Shown: positions 9,408-18,875, counted from the first letter of the stretch. The stretch is 64,000 bases of DNA from Ulvibacterium sp965228935 (GCF_965228935.1 NZ_OZ245846.1:248001-312000), one strand, 5' to 3'. The notes: a model not told the origin generated them from the sequence alone. Numbers and translations: made by a program.

Positions 9408-9947
9408 TCATTCCTTGGGGGTATAATTTAAAATGGTAAGATACTTGGGCCATGGGCCTACCTCGTTCTTGTATTGCTTGGCCATTGTCCTTGAGATTTG
9501 GGCGATATGGCCAAGGTCATGTACCACCCATGCGGATAGGAGCTGGGCCAACGTAACCTCACCAAATTCCGGATGGATCCCTATACGTCCGTAATCGATG
9601 GAAGTAAGGTTTCTTGACCTTAATTCGGCAAGATTGTCTTTCCGTAACCCTTCGAACTCATCAAGCAGGTTTTTGAGGGTTTTGCCACTGGAATTTTCAA
9701 ATTGTGCAAATCTATCGAAAGGTTCAAAGGCCGGGTTTGGACCATTTTCAAGAATACGTGCGGTTCGTACCATCCAATCGGTCTTTTCACCGTGAATCAA
9801 ATGTCCTACCACATCAAATGGGCTCCAAGTGTCCCCGCCTTCATTTTCCCAGATCCACTCCTCAGGCAAATCCTGTAATAGGGCCCTTAGAACCGTTGGT
9901 GTTCTCTCTAAAATCGGGATGGCCCGATCCAGTTCAAATTTCATCAT
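9408..9947 (-). CDS. DinB-family protein (putative metal-dependent hydrolase/transferase)
   Basis: 179-residue four-helix-bundle protein of the DinB/YfiT superfamily. The metal-binding histidine pattern is H49 (in VVGHLIHGE) and H143 plus H147 (VVHDLGHIAQ), the triad used to bind Ni or Zn. Members include bacillithiol and mycothiol transferases and proteins of unknown role. The start is set at the ATG pair (9947 or 9944); a TTG one codon upstream is less likely. Possible short operon with the serine hydrolase downstream. Confidence 0.88.
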   Translation of the reverse strand: MMKFELDRAIPILERTPTVLRALLQDLPEEWIWENEGGDTWSPFDVVGHLIHGEKTDWMVRTARILENGPNPAFEPFDRFAQFENSSGKTLKNLLDEFEGLRKDNLAELRSRNLTSIDYGRIGIHPEFGEVTLAQLLSAWVVHDLGHIAQISRTMAKQYKNEVGPWPKYLTILNYTPKE

Positions 9948-10114
9948 CAATAGGGTTATGGTTGTAAATCACTTATCGCAATATCTCCAAATCGTTTCTC
10001 CTCCATCAGTGTTTTTTTATCGCATTTTAGTGACGAAATTTAGCGGAAAATATCGGTATCGCAAATTCCCCGAACCTCGGAATGCCCATCGCACTTCTAC
10101 AGTTCCATTTCAAA

Positions 10115-10861
10115 TCATCCCCGATTTCGGGCCTGTAACTTGTAGCGCTGTACAAAGCGTTTAAGTATTTCCTTTGCTATCGGGGTATGGGTTCTGCGAA
10201 TTGCCCTAATTAATCCATCGGCTTCCTCAGGGGCAAAATAGCCAAAGTTCTTATAGATCTTGATTCGTAGAATGAATTCATCCGCATCCGCCTCAGGATG
10301 GAATTGCGCAGCATAGATGTTCTTTTTTACCCTGAACATTTGCACGGGACAAGATTCGGAAGTTCCTAAAAGAACTGCTCCTGGAGGAAGGGCATCGCAA
10401 GCTTCCTTATGTCCTACCAATGCCGAAAATGTTCGTGGCAAACCTTTTAAAAGCGGGTCGTTTGCCCCTTCTACGGTTACTGCAATATCAACACTTCCAA
10501 TAGGTTCGGGGTATTTTTTTGAAATCCTGGCCCCACAGTATTGGCCCAGAAGTCCGTTGCCCGAACAAGCACCAAAAAAGGGAACGTCCGCCGGAACCAC
10601 TTGATCGAACAATCTATCGTAAAAGGCTTCTATATCCCTTTGGACCTTACTCTTGTCCTGTTGATCCATACTCACATCAAAAGGGCTTCCACCGGCAATG
10701 ATGGCATAATACGCATCGATTTTAATTTGGGGGATGCCCTGATCTAAACGAATGCGATGAACCTCGTTCGGATTTAATCCACCAACCCGTAAAATGGCCT
10801 GGAACTCACTATCGGCTGCTTCATCTTCGGGCCGCATTTGTAAAATGAGCATTTTCCGCAT
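10115..10861 (-). CDS. Class I glutamine amidotransferase-like protein
   Basis: 248 residues of the GATase-1 fold, as in stand-alone homologues of GMP synthase glutaminase. The nucleophile is C99 in FFGACSGNG and the His-Glu pair is H188-P-E190 in AAQFHPEAD. An early AGGSP oxyanion loop is visible. Stand-alone members often hydrolyse gamma-glutamyl compounds or are uncharacterised. There is no synthase partner next to it. Monocistronic. Confidence 0.85.
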   Translation of the reverse strand: MRKMLILQMRPEDEAADSEFQAILRVGGLNPNEVHRIRLDQGIPQIKIDAYYAIIAGGSPFDVSMDQQDKSKVQRDIEAFYDRLFDQVVPADVPFFGACSGNGLLGQYCGARISKKYPEPIGSVDIAVTVEGANDPLLKGLPRTFSALVGHKEACDALPPGAVLLGTSESCPVQMFRVKKNIYAAQFHPEADADEFILRIKIYKNFGYFAPEEADGLIRAIRRTHTPIAKEILKRFVQRYKLQARNRG

Positions 10862-11381
10862 TAAACCTTATTTATTTTCAATCATAAAACCCGTACATAA
10901 AAGATGGGGGTTGAAAACCCGTCCCATTTTTATAGCCCAAAAGAGAAAGATGATATGTATCCCTTCCATCCATCCAATATATAAAAACTTGGCATATCGT
11001 CTCCAAAACCTAAGGGAATTGCCATACCTTTTCGGCCTTCCTCCGGAATGCCCCAAGAAGTTTACAAAATCTACCTTTGGGTACCTCTCGGCTACTGAGG
11101 GCACCGATCCGTCGATTTCATTTTTCCCGTTACGATTTAAACTGTTGATTTATAAAAGCTCGAGGGGAACCTTCTCTATGTAGGAACGCAAAAGATTACG
11201 ATCAGCAGGGCCCTTCGTAACGAAGTGTATGAAAGAATAGTGGGCAATAACCTTATTGGACGCTCCATGGAAGGGGGCACGTAAAAAGAAGGATTATATG
11301 AGCTACCAAATGAATCTTTACCATAGTATCGCCCAAATAATGCTTACCTTTAAGTCACCGACAATCTTAAACTTCCGACCA
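10862..11381. other. Gene-poor gap holding one coding relic
   Basis: Between the amidotransferase start and the DoxX start. Open frames on both strands here are low quality and overlap neighbours. The only part with convincing protein composition is the 43-codon relic at 11156-11284. No tRNA or strong hairpin is seen. Confidence 0.5.
11156..11284 (+). pseudogene. Relic resembling the C terminus of a LytTR DNA-binding domain
   Basis: A start-less 43-codon frame after an in-frame stop, ending at 11284. The translation contains EGNLLYVGTQKITISRALRN and then EVYERIVGNNLIGR. This matches the end of LytTR domains, where a strand with G-N-x-L is followed by I-P/T-I-S-R and a closing helix. The upstream part of such a gene is not visible in any frame. 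The family call is from memory of the pattern and is tentative. Confidence 0.35.
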
Positions 11382-11774
11382 ATGGAATCGAACAAACAAA
11401 TTTCAAAAGGCCGCTTATGGGTCTCCTACATCCTACAGGGCATCTTAACGCTAATGTTCCTTATGGGAGCCGTGATGAATATCCTAGGAACGGAACAAGC
11501 CGTAGATGGTGCCGTTACCATGGGCTATCCTGAGTCCTCCGTGCTTTATTTAGGGCTAGTGTTGCTCTTAAGCACCCTTTTGTACGCATATCCCAAGACA
11601 TCGGGTTTGGGTGCCGTATTGCTTACCGGATGGCTGGGCGGTGCCGTGGCTACACATTCCATCAATGGAGATCCGCTCTTCAACACCATTTTCCCGATAA
11701 TTTTTGGCATCGTCCTATGGCTGGCCCTATGGTTGAGACAGGAAAAAGTTCAAAATTTAATTTCGTTCAAATAG
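11382..11774 (+). CDS. DoxX-family membrane protein
   Basis: About 130 residues with four membrane segments (LWVSYILQGILTLMFLMGAV; VLYLGLVLLLSTLLYAY; LGAVLLTGWLGGAVATH; TIFPIIFGIVLWLALWL). The order and the GAVATH segment are typical of DoxX-like proteins. The start at MESNKQISKGRL is chosen because upstream residues in frame are not membrane-protein-like. The VOC gene follows 4 bp after the stop, so the pair is an operon. Role unknown; DoxX relatives are linked to redox or quinone functions. Confidence 0.8.
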   Translation: MESNKQISKGRLWVSYILQGILTLMFLMGAVMNILGTEQAVDGAVTMGYPESSVLYLGLVLLLSTLLYAYPKTSGLGAVLLTGWLGGAVATHSINGDPLFNTIFPIIFGIVLWLALWLRQEKVQNLISFK

Positions 11775-11778
11775 AAAG

Positions 11779-12174
11779 ATGATGCTTGGTAACTCACCGG
11801 CCTTTTACAGTTTTTCCACCAATGACATTACCAAATCCAAGGATTTCTACGAGGGACTACTTGGGTTAAAGGTAAAAACGCACGAAATGGGAATGCTCCG
11901 GGTTTTCATTCAAGGTAAAGAGATTGGTATTATCTATCCCAAGGAAAATCATGTCCCGGCTACTTTTACGGTACTCAATTTTGAGGTAACGGGTATTGAG
12001 GAAAAGGTAGATGCCCTTATCGCCAAGGGAATCGTTTTTGAACAATATCCTGCTCCTTTACAAACCGATGAAAAAGGCATATGTTGGCCTCCTCAAGGTA
12101 CAGACCGACCCGCTATAGCATGGTTCAAGGATCCGGGAGGAAACATCCTTTCTTTAATCGAGGAGCGTCCTTAG
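11779..12174 (+). CDS. VOC-family (glyoxalase/bleomycin-resistance fold) protein
   Basis: 131 residues with one VOC fold: N-terminal strand FYSFSTNDITKSKDFYEGLL and C-terminal AIAWFKDPGGNILSLIEE. Positions where metal-binding His/Glu would sit include the final E in SLIEE. Members are lyases, dioxygenases or binding proteins and the substrate cannot be inferred. Co-transcribed with the DoxX gene. Confidence 0.85.
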   Translation: MMLGNSPAFYSFSTNDITKSKDFYEGLLGLKVKTHEMGMLRVFIQGKEIGIIYPKENHVPATFTVLNFEVTGIEEKVDALIAKGIVFEQYPAPLQTDEKGICWPPQGTDRPAIAWFKDPGGNILSLIEERP

Positions 12175-12241
12175 GTACGATGGTTCCATGGAATAGATAG
12201 AAAATCATAACACAGGTTCTATTTGTCATATTCTATTCCCT

Positions 12242-13804
12242 TTATTTTGTTGGTTCGGTTGTGTAACCTACCCTACCTCCAAGTTCTTCCATTTTGGATT
12301 TGGAATGGGTTCCGTACCACGAAATGGTATCCAATTCCGAAGCTTTTTTGTAATACTCGAAAGCGGTTTCCAATTCGCCGTTTGCCTCATAACTTTGGCC
12401 CAAATCATGATAGGTCTGGTGAGATCGGGGATAGAGTTCCAAATTCATATGGAGCAAGTCTATGGAGCTTTCATACCTTCCCTGAAAATGGTACCAATAG
12501 GCGAACATCAACATTTCATAATCGTTCAAAAAAATCCAGTCCTTGTACTTTTCCCGTAGTTCGTTGAAAACCGTTCGGCCTTTTTCCACCCCTTTGTCCA
12601 ATACCAGCCGGAAAAACTGCGATTGGGACAACGGGGCCTCCAAATTTAGTTTTTGATAATACTCCGCGGTCATGTCCGGAAAATGTTCGGTATTTACATC
12701 CTTGCCTATATAGTCCAATACCTCTTTTGCTTCCGCGTTTCTGTTCGTCTTTATCAATTCATCGGCAAGACCCAGCAATTCCTCCTCAAAAACATATTGA
12801 GTCGCCAATGAATCGAGAACATCATTCGGATAAGCCGCGATTGCACTTTTCAGACCGTCTTCCTCAATAAGGTCAATGAATGGGGTTACTTCCAGATTGG
12901 TCAGTGTCTTTCTATTATTGCCCTCTAGATCGGTTACCACAATACTATTTCTGCCTATTCTACTGGAATGAAAGGTCAGGTGCCTACCATTGGGGGAAAC
13001 CCGTGCCTCTAAATCCCAATTCGGGGAATCGGTTATTCTTTTCCATTTTTTTGTGGTTACCTCAATACTATAAATCTCATATTTGGGCTCGTCCTTATTG
13101 CTATAGAAATAAATATGTTTGCCATCGGCGGACCAAACGGGTGCCCCATCATCCGACCAAGATTCTGTTATCCGCTCCACCATTCCGGTTTCCAAGTTCA
13201 GTACTTCTATCTCCGGATTTCCATACCTTCCCGAGTTGAATGCAAGTTGTTTTCCATTGGGATGTAGGGAAGGGTTAGCTACGCCCCAATCAAAAAAGGT
13301 GACTCGGGATTTCTTACCGGTCCCTACGTGAAAACTATAAATATCCGACCCATTTTCATTCTGTACCTCGGCGTAGATATGTTCGCTATCCGGGGAGAAA
13401 ACCACTTGCGTGGACAGCACATCCTCTTCCTGGGACAGCATTTGGATATCGGAGCCATCGGTACTCATGATAAAAAGTGACCGTATCCCGTCCCCTTGAT
13501 CTGAGATGAACGCAATTTTTGTTCCATCGGGAGAACAGCTAGGGAAGCTATTTCCCCAACCCTTTTGATTAAAGGTCAATTGTTGAGCATCACTTCCATC
13601 AACATTTATACGAAACAAGTTTTGGGTCGGGTGCGAATTTCGGGTACTGGCAAATACGATTTTTTCCCCATCGTGAGACCAGGTAGGTTGGTAGTCCCAA
13701 TATTCCGGGACAGTATAGCGGATAATCGTACTGGACGTTTTTTTACATGAGTTCAATCCGAAAGAAAGCAGGGCCAGAAGGACAATTTTTATATAGTTTT
13801 TCAT
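12242..13804 (-). CDS. TolB-like WD40/PD40 propeller lipoprotein with C-terminal TPRs
   Basis: 520 residues. Lipoprotein signal (LLALLSFGLNSCKK), then about six PD40 blades with the repeat WSxDGxKIxFxS (WSHDGEKIVFASTRN, CSPDGTKIAFISDQ, LHPNGKQLAFNS, WSADGKHIYFYS, VSPNGRHLTFHS). The last ~130 residues form TPR helices (YHDLGQSYEANGELETAFEY). A paralogue of the same design is at 31978-33552. Such proteins probably scaffold periplasmic complexes; no enzyme motif. Monocistronic. Confidence 0.85.
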   Translation of the reverse strand: MKNYIKIVLLALLSFGLNSCKKTSSTIIRYTVPEYWDYQPTWSHDGEKIVFASTRNSHPTQNLFRINVDGSDAQQLTFNQKGWGNSFPSCSPDGTKIAFISDQGDGIRSLFIMSTDGSDIQMLSQEEDVLSTQVVFSPDSEHIYAEVQNENGSDIYSFHVGTGKKSRVTFFDWGVANPSLHPNGKQLAFNSGRYGNPEIEVLNLETGMVERITESWSDDGAPVWSADGKHIYFYSNKDEPKYEIYSIEVTTKKWKRITDSPNWDLEARVSPNGRHLTFHSSRIGRNSIVVTDLEGNNRKTLTNLEVTPFIDLIEEDGLKSAIAAYPNDVLDSLATQYVFEEELLGLADELIKTNRNAEAKEVLDYIGKDVNTEHFPDMTAEYYQKLNLEAPLSQSQFFRLVLDKGVEKGRTVFNELREKYKDWIFLNDYEMLMFAYWYHFQGRYESSIDLLHMNLELYPRSHQTYHDLGQSYEANGELETAFEYYKKASELDTISWYGTHSKSKMEELGGRVGYTTEPTK

Positions 13805-13883
13805 CGGTATAAAGTATTTTTTAAGTTTTATAATTAAAGGTTTGACCTCTAGCCATTTGAACCATACCTATCCTAAGAGCCCA

Positions 13884-15044
13884 TTAGTTCAGCACCATGG
13901 GCAATAAATGGCCATACAGTAATTTAATAGGTTCCAATTCCTCCCTATAGGTTGCCGAATCGTTTTGGGTCATAACGATTACCATATCATATTGGGGAAT
14001 TACCAATAGGAACTGCCCCCAATGCCCATAGGCCATAAGAATATCGAATGTATTTTTGACCTTCGTTCTCTCAAGTGGCAATAACCACCACATACCCCCA
14101 TACCCCGCGGGGATACTACCGTGAAATTTCTTGACCAAGGGAACGGCATTCACCAATATCCCATTGATCCAATTTTCCAGAAAAATCTGTTGTCCCTCCC
14201 AACAACCGTTCCTTAAATACAGATAACCTATGCGTGCCAAATCCCCTGGGGTAAGGAAGAGTCCACCCCCGGTATGTGGAATACCCCTATGGCCCCAAGA
14301 CCATTGGGCACTTTTAATGGCAAGGGGGCCAAATAGAAACTGTTGTGCAAAATCCTCGGTGCCCATCGCGGTGGCATTTTGAAGAAGGCCGCCCATTAGG
14401 ATGGCTATCCCACTGTTGTAGTACCATTTCTTGCCCGGGGTCGATTCCATTTCGTAATCCAGGACGTATTTCATTTTGTCGCCTTTGTACTTATTTAAAG
14501 GGCCAAGGTGACGCTCCCCGGTCCATGCCTGACCCGTACGCATATTCAGGGCATGTTGTAGGTTCATAGCCCTTTTTACACTATCGTCATTCCTAACGGT
14601 CTGGTACTCGGGAAAGAAATCGAGGATTTTTTGATCAAGGCCCTGGATAAAGCCTTGTTGAATAGCGACCCCGACCAAAGTACCGGTGATACTTTTAGTT
14701 ACCGATTGCAAAGTATGTGGTTTGGAATCCTCATATTCCCCGAAACTTTCGTTGACTATTAGATATCCGTTTCTTACTATAACCAAGGATGTAATGGGCC
14801 GTAAAATCTCTCCCTTTCTAATTTTTTCGATCAAACCCTTTAGTTTTCCTGCATCCAATCCTTGACCTTGTGGAATATCGGTCCGCCAGGCTTCCTTAGG
14901 AAAGTAATTGTCTCCATAGTTTTTGAAATATGCGACGGAATCTTCCCGAAGCATCCTGACCAAATCCTTTTCATTTTGGGCCAGGACCTTGCCGACATTG
15001 CAATTCACAAAAACGGCCCATAAAGAGAGGACAAATAATCTCAT
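13884..15044 (-). CDS. Secreted serine hydrolase, class C beta-lactamase fold
   Basis: 386 residues with a signal peptide ending about VLAQ. The SxxK motif is S114-V-T-K117 (TLQSVTKSITG) and the YxN motif is in WYYNSGIAIL. The C-terminal GYGGMWWLLP and AYGHWGQF correspond to the third active-site strand. Related proteins are esterases or peptidases. Only distantly like the serine hydrolase at 8.3-9.4 kb. Monocistronic; divergent from the 5'-nucleotidase region. Confidence 0.87.
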   Translation of the reverse strand: MRLFVLSLWAVFVNCNVGKVLAQNEKDLVRMLREDSVAYFKNYGDNYFPKEAWRTDIPQGQGLDAGKLKGLIEKIRKGEILRPITSLVIVRNGYLIVNESFGEYEDSKPHTLQSVTKSITGTLVGVAIQQGFIQGLDQKILDFFPEYQTVRNDDSVKRAMNLQHALNMRTGQAWTGERHLGPLNKYKGDKMKYVLDYEMESTPGKKWYYNSGIAILMGGLLQNATAMGTEDFAQQFLFGPLAIKSAQWSWGHRGIPHTGGGLFLTPGDLARIGYLYLRNGCWEGQQIFLENWINGILVNAVPLVKKFHGSIPAGYGGMWWLLPLERTKVKNTFDILMAYGHWGQFLLVIPQYDMVIVMTQNDSATYREELEPIKLLYGHLLPMVLN

Positions 15045-15379
15045 AATACCATGGCTTAAACCCAGATGAATGTAGCATATATGGGCTACAGATGTTTAAG
15101 CCGAGAGCCAAAATCCGTACGGATTCATGAATCCATACGAATTGGAATCATTCGAAGTTTTCAGCTCGGCGTGGGGTGAAAGCACTTTGGCTACAACTAC
15201 GGTCAAGAAGGAAGCTTTGTGCTTGGCCTAAACGAATCAATCCGAAAATGGTTCTAAGGAATAGTGTTATTCCCAGGTCAATTTCCAAATACATTTTTTA
15301 TAAAGATTATTTAACCATTCACAAATATTGTACTGTTCTTTAGGCGTTAGTTTTATTCGATAACTAAAACTATGATGAA
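15045..15379. other. Intergenic region with a near-perfect palindrome and a short relic
   Basis: Separates the serine hydrolase from the 5'-nucleotidase. It holds a 24-bp palindrome at 15116-15139 (arms CGTACGGATTCA and TGAATCCATACG, one mismatch) and TGTAGC...GCTACA arms at about 15071-15090. On the plus strand at 15180-15257 a start-less frame reads HFGYNYGQEGSFVLGLNES and then IRKWF before a stop, which looks like a lost C terminus. The nucleotidase promoter lies at the right end. Confidence 0.4.
15328..15355 (+). promoter_or_regulatory. Candidate Bacteroidota promoter of the 5'-nucleotidase gene
   Basis: TTG at 15328-15330, 17 bp spacer, then TAGTTTTA at 15348-15355, a 7/8 match to the -7 box TAnnTTTG. 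The start codon follows 25 bp later. The spacer is at the short end of the usual range. Confidence 0.35.
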
Positions 15380-17422
15380 ATGAAAAAGAACAAATTACTC
15401 CTAATTGCCTTGACCTTACTGTTTTTTTACGGTTGCTATCCCGATGACTTCGTTGGAGGGGGAGGTAAAGACGACGATGGAGACCCTACAGGCGTAGATC
15501 CCGATGCCCAACAAGCATTGGACGAAGCGGATTTTGTACTTCAATTATTACATTACGCGGATGTCGATGGTAACGAAGAGATCGCTCTGGATGCGGTCGA
15601 TGAATTCTCCGCATTGGTCAACGGCCTTACCAACGACTCGGATTACGGATCGCAGACATTGATGGTCAGTTCCGGTGACATCATTATTCCGGGATCCCGA
15701 TTTTTTGCCGCGGAACAATCCGCCGTCCGTGCGGTTACGGGAAGTAATGAACCCGGACATGCCGATATCGCATTTGCCAATGCCTTTGGTGTCGTAGCCA
15801 GTGCTCTGGGAAATCATGAACTGGATGCAGGGCCCGGTGAATTTTCGGATGCCATCCAAGCTGAAGCCGGTGGTGGTGCCGAATTTATTGGATCGGCCTT
15901 CCCTTTCCTTTCGGCCAATGTAGATTTTACCCTAGATGAGGATTTTTCTATCGGAACCGATGGCTCCGAAGCGAGTACTATGGGCACCCAAGTGGCCAAA
16001 TATGCCATAGCGACCATTAATGGGCAGCAAATTGGTCTGGTCGGGGCGTCCACACCTACCCTACCGAACATCACCAGTACCGGTTCATTGATCGTTAGTG
16101 GAGAAGGGGGTACCATGGACCTTGCCGCAGAGATCCAACCCGCCGTTGATGCCCTAAAAGGAGCAGGGGTCAACAAAATTGTCCTTTTGGCCCATATGCA
16201 ACAAATTGCCATTGAAAAAGAACTGGCTACCCTTCTGGACGGTGTGGATATTATTGTTGCTGGGGGATCTAACACTCGCATGGGCGATAGCGATGACAGC
16301 TTATTCTCCGGAGACGGGGGCTTTCAAGAAACCTATCCCTTTATCACCAAGGATGCCAGTGACAACCCTACCCTTGTGGTCAATGTAGATGGGGATTACA
16401 AATATCTGGGGCGATTGGTCGTAGGATTCGATGCCCATGGCGTTTTGGACACCAATACCTTGGACGAATACCTCAACGGATCCTATGCGTCCATATCTTC
16501 GGTAGTCTCACAAGTGAACGGATCACCGATTTCTACGGTTACCACCCTTCAAAATGCACTGAATTCCGTTATCGATGAACAATTTAGCAATGTCCTCGGC
16601 TTTTCGGATGTTTACTTGGATGGTAGAAGAAGTCAGGTAAGGACCCAAGAGACCAATTTGGGCAACCTTACCGCAGATGCCAATTTGTGGTATGCCAACC
16701 TACTTTCCGATGAGCCCGTACAGATTTCATTGAAGAATGGTGGTGGGATCCGAACCGAAATCGGTACGGCCGTCTTGCCTCCGGGATCCACGGATCCAAA
16801 TGATGTAGAATTTACGGCACCGGAAAACATTTCCGAGGGCAACCTTAGGGCCGTATTGCGCTTTGACAATGGATTGGTACGATTAACGGTTACGGCAGCA
16901 GAGCTCAAGGATATTTTAGAGCACGCCGTTGCGGCCACGGAATCCGGGGCTACCCCTGGGCAGTTCCCACAAGTGGCCGGACTTTCCTTTACCTTTGATA
17001 CTGCCGGTACTCCAAGAACCGCTCAGGGTAACGGTACCCGGATTTCGGAACTTAGTGTAGGTACCGATGTTGTGGTATCCGGGGGTACGATCCAAGGCGA
17101 TGCCTCCCGTACCTTTAATCTGGTAACCCTAAACTTCCTGGCGAATGGAGGCGATGCCTATCCGTTGACCGATGCCGATTTAAGTGCACCCAACCGGGTC
17201 AATTTCTATGAGGGCACCGGTTTTGGTGAGGAAATCGATTATCCGGATGCCAATTTGGGCAATGATCCCGGAGCCAACAGCTCATTTAGCTATACCGGTG
17301 GGGAACAAGAGGCCTTGGCAGAATACTTGATATCCCAATTCCCACAATCCAGCCCTTATATGGAATCCGAAACCCCGGCAAGTGCGGATACCCGTATCGT
17401 ACAAGCGAATCCTGTAAATTAA
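15380..17422 (+). CDS. UshA-type 5'-nucleotidase / bifunctional metallophosphatase lipoprotein
   Basis: 680 residues. Lipoprotein signal LFFYGCYPDD (Cys19) followed by a Gly/Asp-rich linker. The N-terminal metallophosphatase domain has LQLLHYADVDG (H58, D61, D63), D100 in VSSGD and G144-N-H-E in LGNHELD, the dinuclear metal ligands; the H58-Y-A-D variant replaces the usual HTND. The C-terminal 5_nucleotid_C domain includes LTVTAAELKDILEHAV and FLANGGDAYP. The product would release phosphate or sugars from nucleotides and related esters at the cell surface. A strong terminator follows. Monocistronic. Confidence 0.87.
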   Translation: MKKNKLLLIALTLLFFYGCYPDDFVGGGGKDDDGDPTGVDPDAQQALDEADFVLQLLHYADVDGNEEIALDAVDEFSALVNGLTNDSDYGSQTLMVSSGDIIIPGSRFFAAEQSAVRAVTGSNEPGHADIAFANAFGVVASALGNHELDAGPGEFSDAIQAEAGGGAEFIGSAFPFLSANVDFTLDEDFSIGTDGSEASTMGTQVAKYAIATINGQQIGLVGASTPTLPNITSTGSLIVSGEGGTMDLAAEIQPAVDALKGAGVNKIVLLAHMQQIAIEKELATLLDGVDIIVAGGSNTRMGDSDDSLFSGDGGFQETYPFITKDASDNPTLVVNVDGDYKYLGRLVVGFDAHGVLDTNTLDEYLNGSYASISSVVSQVNGSPISTVTTLQNALNSVIDEQFSNVLGFSDVYLDGRRSQVRTQETNLGNLTADANLWYANLLSDEPVQISLKNGGGIRTEIGTAVLPPGSTDPNDVEFTAPENISEGNLRAVLRFDNGLVRLTVTAAELKDILEHAVAATESGATPGQFPQVAGLSFTFDTAGTPRTAQGNGTRISELSVGTDVVVSGGTIQGDASRTFNLVTLNFLANGGDAYPLTDADLSAPNRVNFYEGTGFGEEIDYPDANLGNDPGANSSFSYTGGEQEALAEYLISQFPQSSPYMESETPASADTRIVQANPVN

Positions 17423-17460
17423 CATTAGGGCTACCCACTATTGATAAATTACCAATAACG

Positions 17461-17500
17461 AAAAGAAACGTCCCCGAAAAATTTCGGGGACGTTTCTTTT
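17461..17500 (+). terminator. Strong rho-independent terminator after the 5'-nucleotidase gene
   Basis: Perfect 19-bp inverted repeat: left arm 17461-17479, loop AA, right arm 17482-17500 ending CTTTT. The core stem is ACGTCCCCGA/TCGGGGACGT. The A-rich left foot and T-rich right foot make it usable in both directions. Confidence 0.9.
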
Positions 17501-17835
17501 GACCCCATTTACAAAATCAAACCCATAAACCCCAGAGTCTTTTGGAAACACCATTCCAGTTTTAGGGAAGATTCATAGGAATCCATTTGTAACCATACTA
17601 TACTGGCCATAAGGGAAAACCTAAAAATCTCAAACGGCAAAGGGGCTACAACGAAAAAATCCCGACCCAGTTCGGGATAAGGTTACGTTAAAAGAATTGT
17701 TCAAGGAGAGTTCTTAAGTATTATCAGGAGATGATTTAGATTCAACACTTGTCGTTAGTTGTATTAACTATAGGAAAATACATCTAATAAAAAACAGAAA
17801 ATTAACTATTTTAGTGGACACCCATTACCGTCCGG
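17501..17835. other. Intergenic region
   Basis: No gene seen. A small hairpin ATCCCGA...TCGGGAT lies near 17659-17678. The rest is AT-rich and probably contains the promoter of the membrane-protein pair that follows. Confidence 0.4.
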
Positions 17836-18273
17836 ATGACACACCTTAAATTCAGTTTACAGGAGTTCGATATCTTTTATTATGCCGTTGTGGGTCTGAT
17901 CGCGGTGGCGATACTTGTGCTGTTTATCGTGGAAATAATCGCAAAATTGAACGATGTCCCAAATGACAATGTCAACATCGTAATTAGGAATTGGGCCTAT
18001 GGTAAGTTCTACTTCATTACCTTTTTCTGTGGTATCCTAGCTGGCCATCTTTTCCTGGGGACTTCCATCCGATGGTTCGATTGTGGTAAAATTGGCATCC
18101 CCTTCGAGTGTTCCATTTTTGATGTACTGGTCGTGGCCGCCCTCAGCTTATTCTTGTTGGTAACGGGCCTTATCTTCCAAAAGAAAAAGACATCAAAAAC
18201 ATTTCAGGTCATTTTGTTTTCCTTAGGCTTGTTCATCGGGCATTTTGTGTGGTCAATGAACAACTTTGATTAA
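17836..18273 (+). CDS. Four-TM membrane protein of unknown function
   Basis: 145 residues with four predicted membrane segments (YYAVVGLIAVAILVLFIVEI; FYFITFFCGILAGHLFLG; VLVVAALSLFLLVTGLIF; VILFSLGLFIGHFVWSM). Two loop/TM motifs repeat the pattern GxxxGH (GILAGHLFLG, GLFIGHFVW). No family recognised. The stop is 5 bp before the next gene, which also encodes a membrane protein with a related GILSGYFLWP segment, so the two are likely one operon and one complex. Confidence 0.7.
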   Translation: MTHLKFSLQEFDIFYYAVVGLIAVAILVLFIVEIIAKLNDVPNDNVNIVIRNWAYGKFYFITFFCGILAGHLFLGTSIRWFDCGKIGIPFECSIFDVLVVAALSLFLLVTGLIFQKKKTSKTFQVILFSLGLFIGHFVWSMNNFD

Positions 18274-18278
18274 AGCGT

Positions 18279-18875
18279 ATGGGGGAATTATCAAAAAAGG
18301 TCGTCAAGGCATTCGATGCAAGAATTATCAAAAAGGTAAAAAGGATAATCCTCTTTATCTTCATCGCCTTGATCATTCTGGACATAGTATTCGCTTTCCC
18401 GAACGGCTTCCCGACGATTAGCCTCGTGGTATATAATTCATCACCAAAGTTCATCGTTTTGTTATGGCTTTTTGGATTGTTCGTAACCAATGTTTTCTTT
18501 CAAAGGACAATTCATGAAAAAGTAAATTTGGAGAAGAATTTCCTGATACTTTCTATAATGGGTATTGGATTATTGGCCATTGGCCTTTTTATTAAGCAGC
18601 CTGGTATAGACTGCGAAAACTACAAGAACGAAATAAAAGAAGTGGAAATTCCTTATGTAACGCGCGTCTTGTGTCAGGATATATCCAATGGGCTTTCGGA
18701 GATGAAAAATTGCGATTGCGAAACCTTAAGCTGTAACGATAATTTATGCGATGATACTATTAAATTTAAGCTTGATCTGACCGTGTATGTAAAATTTTTG
18801 ATTTTGCTTTTGGGCATCCTTTCCGGTTATTTCCTATGGCCCAACAGTAAAGAAGAACGTCGAGATACGGATTGA
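18279..18875 (+). CDS. Membrane protein with Cys-rich extracytoplasmic loop, unknown function
   Basis: 198 residues. Three to four membrane segments (IILFIFIALIILDIVFAF; FIVLLWLFGLFVTNVFF; FLILSIMGIGLLAIGLFI) and a last one FLILLLGILSGYFLW. Between the last two lies a loop of about 60 residues with seven cysteines (CDCETLSCNDNLCDD), likely disulfide-bonded or metal-binding. The final TM resembles the GILAGHLFLG segment of the preceding gene. No family recognised; operon partner of the upstream gene. Confidence 0.65.
   Translation: MGELSKKVVKAFDARIIKKVKRIILFIFIALIILDIVFAFPNGFPTISLVVYNSSPKFIVLLWLFGLFVTNVFFQRTIHEKVNLEKNFLILSIMGIGLLAIGLFIKQPGIDCENYKNEIKEVEIPYVTRVLCQDISNGLSEMKNCDCETLSCNDNLCDDTIKFKLDLTVYVKFLILLLGILSGYFLWPNSKEERRDTD

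Noticed and set aside
10868..11104. 78-codon minus-strand frame upstream of the amidotransferase
   Set aside because: No recognisable pattern, and a competing plus-strand frame covers the same bases; neither is convincing.
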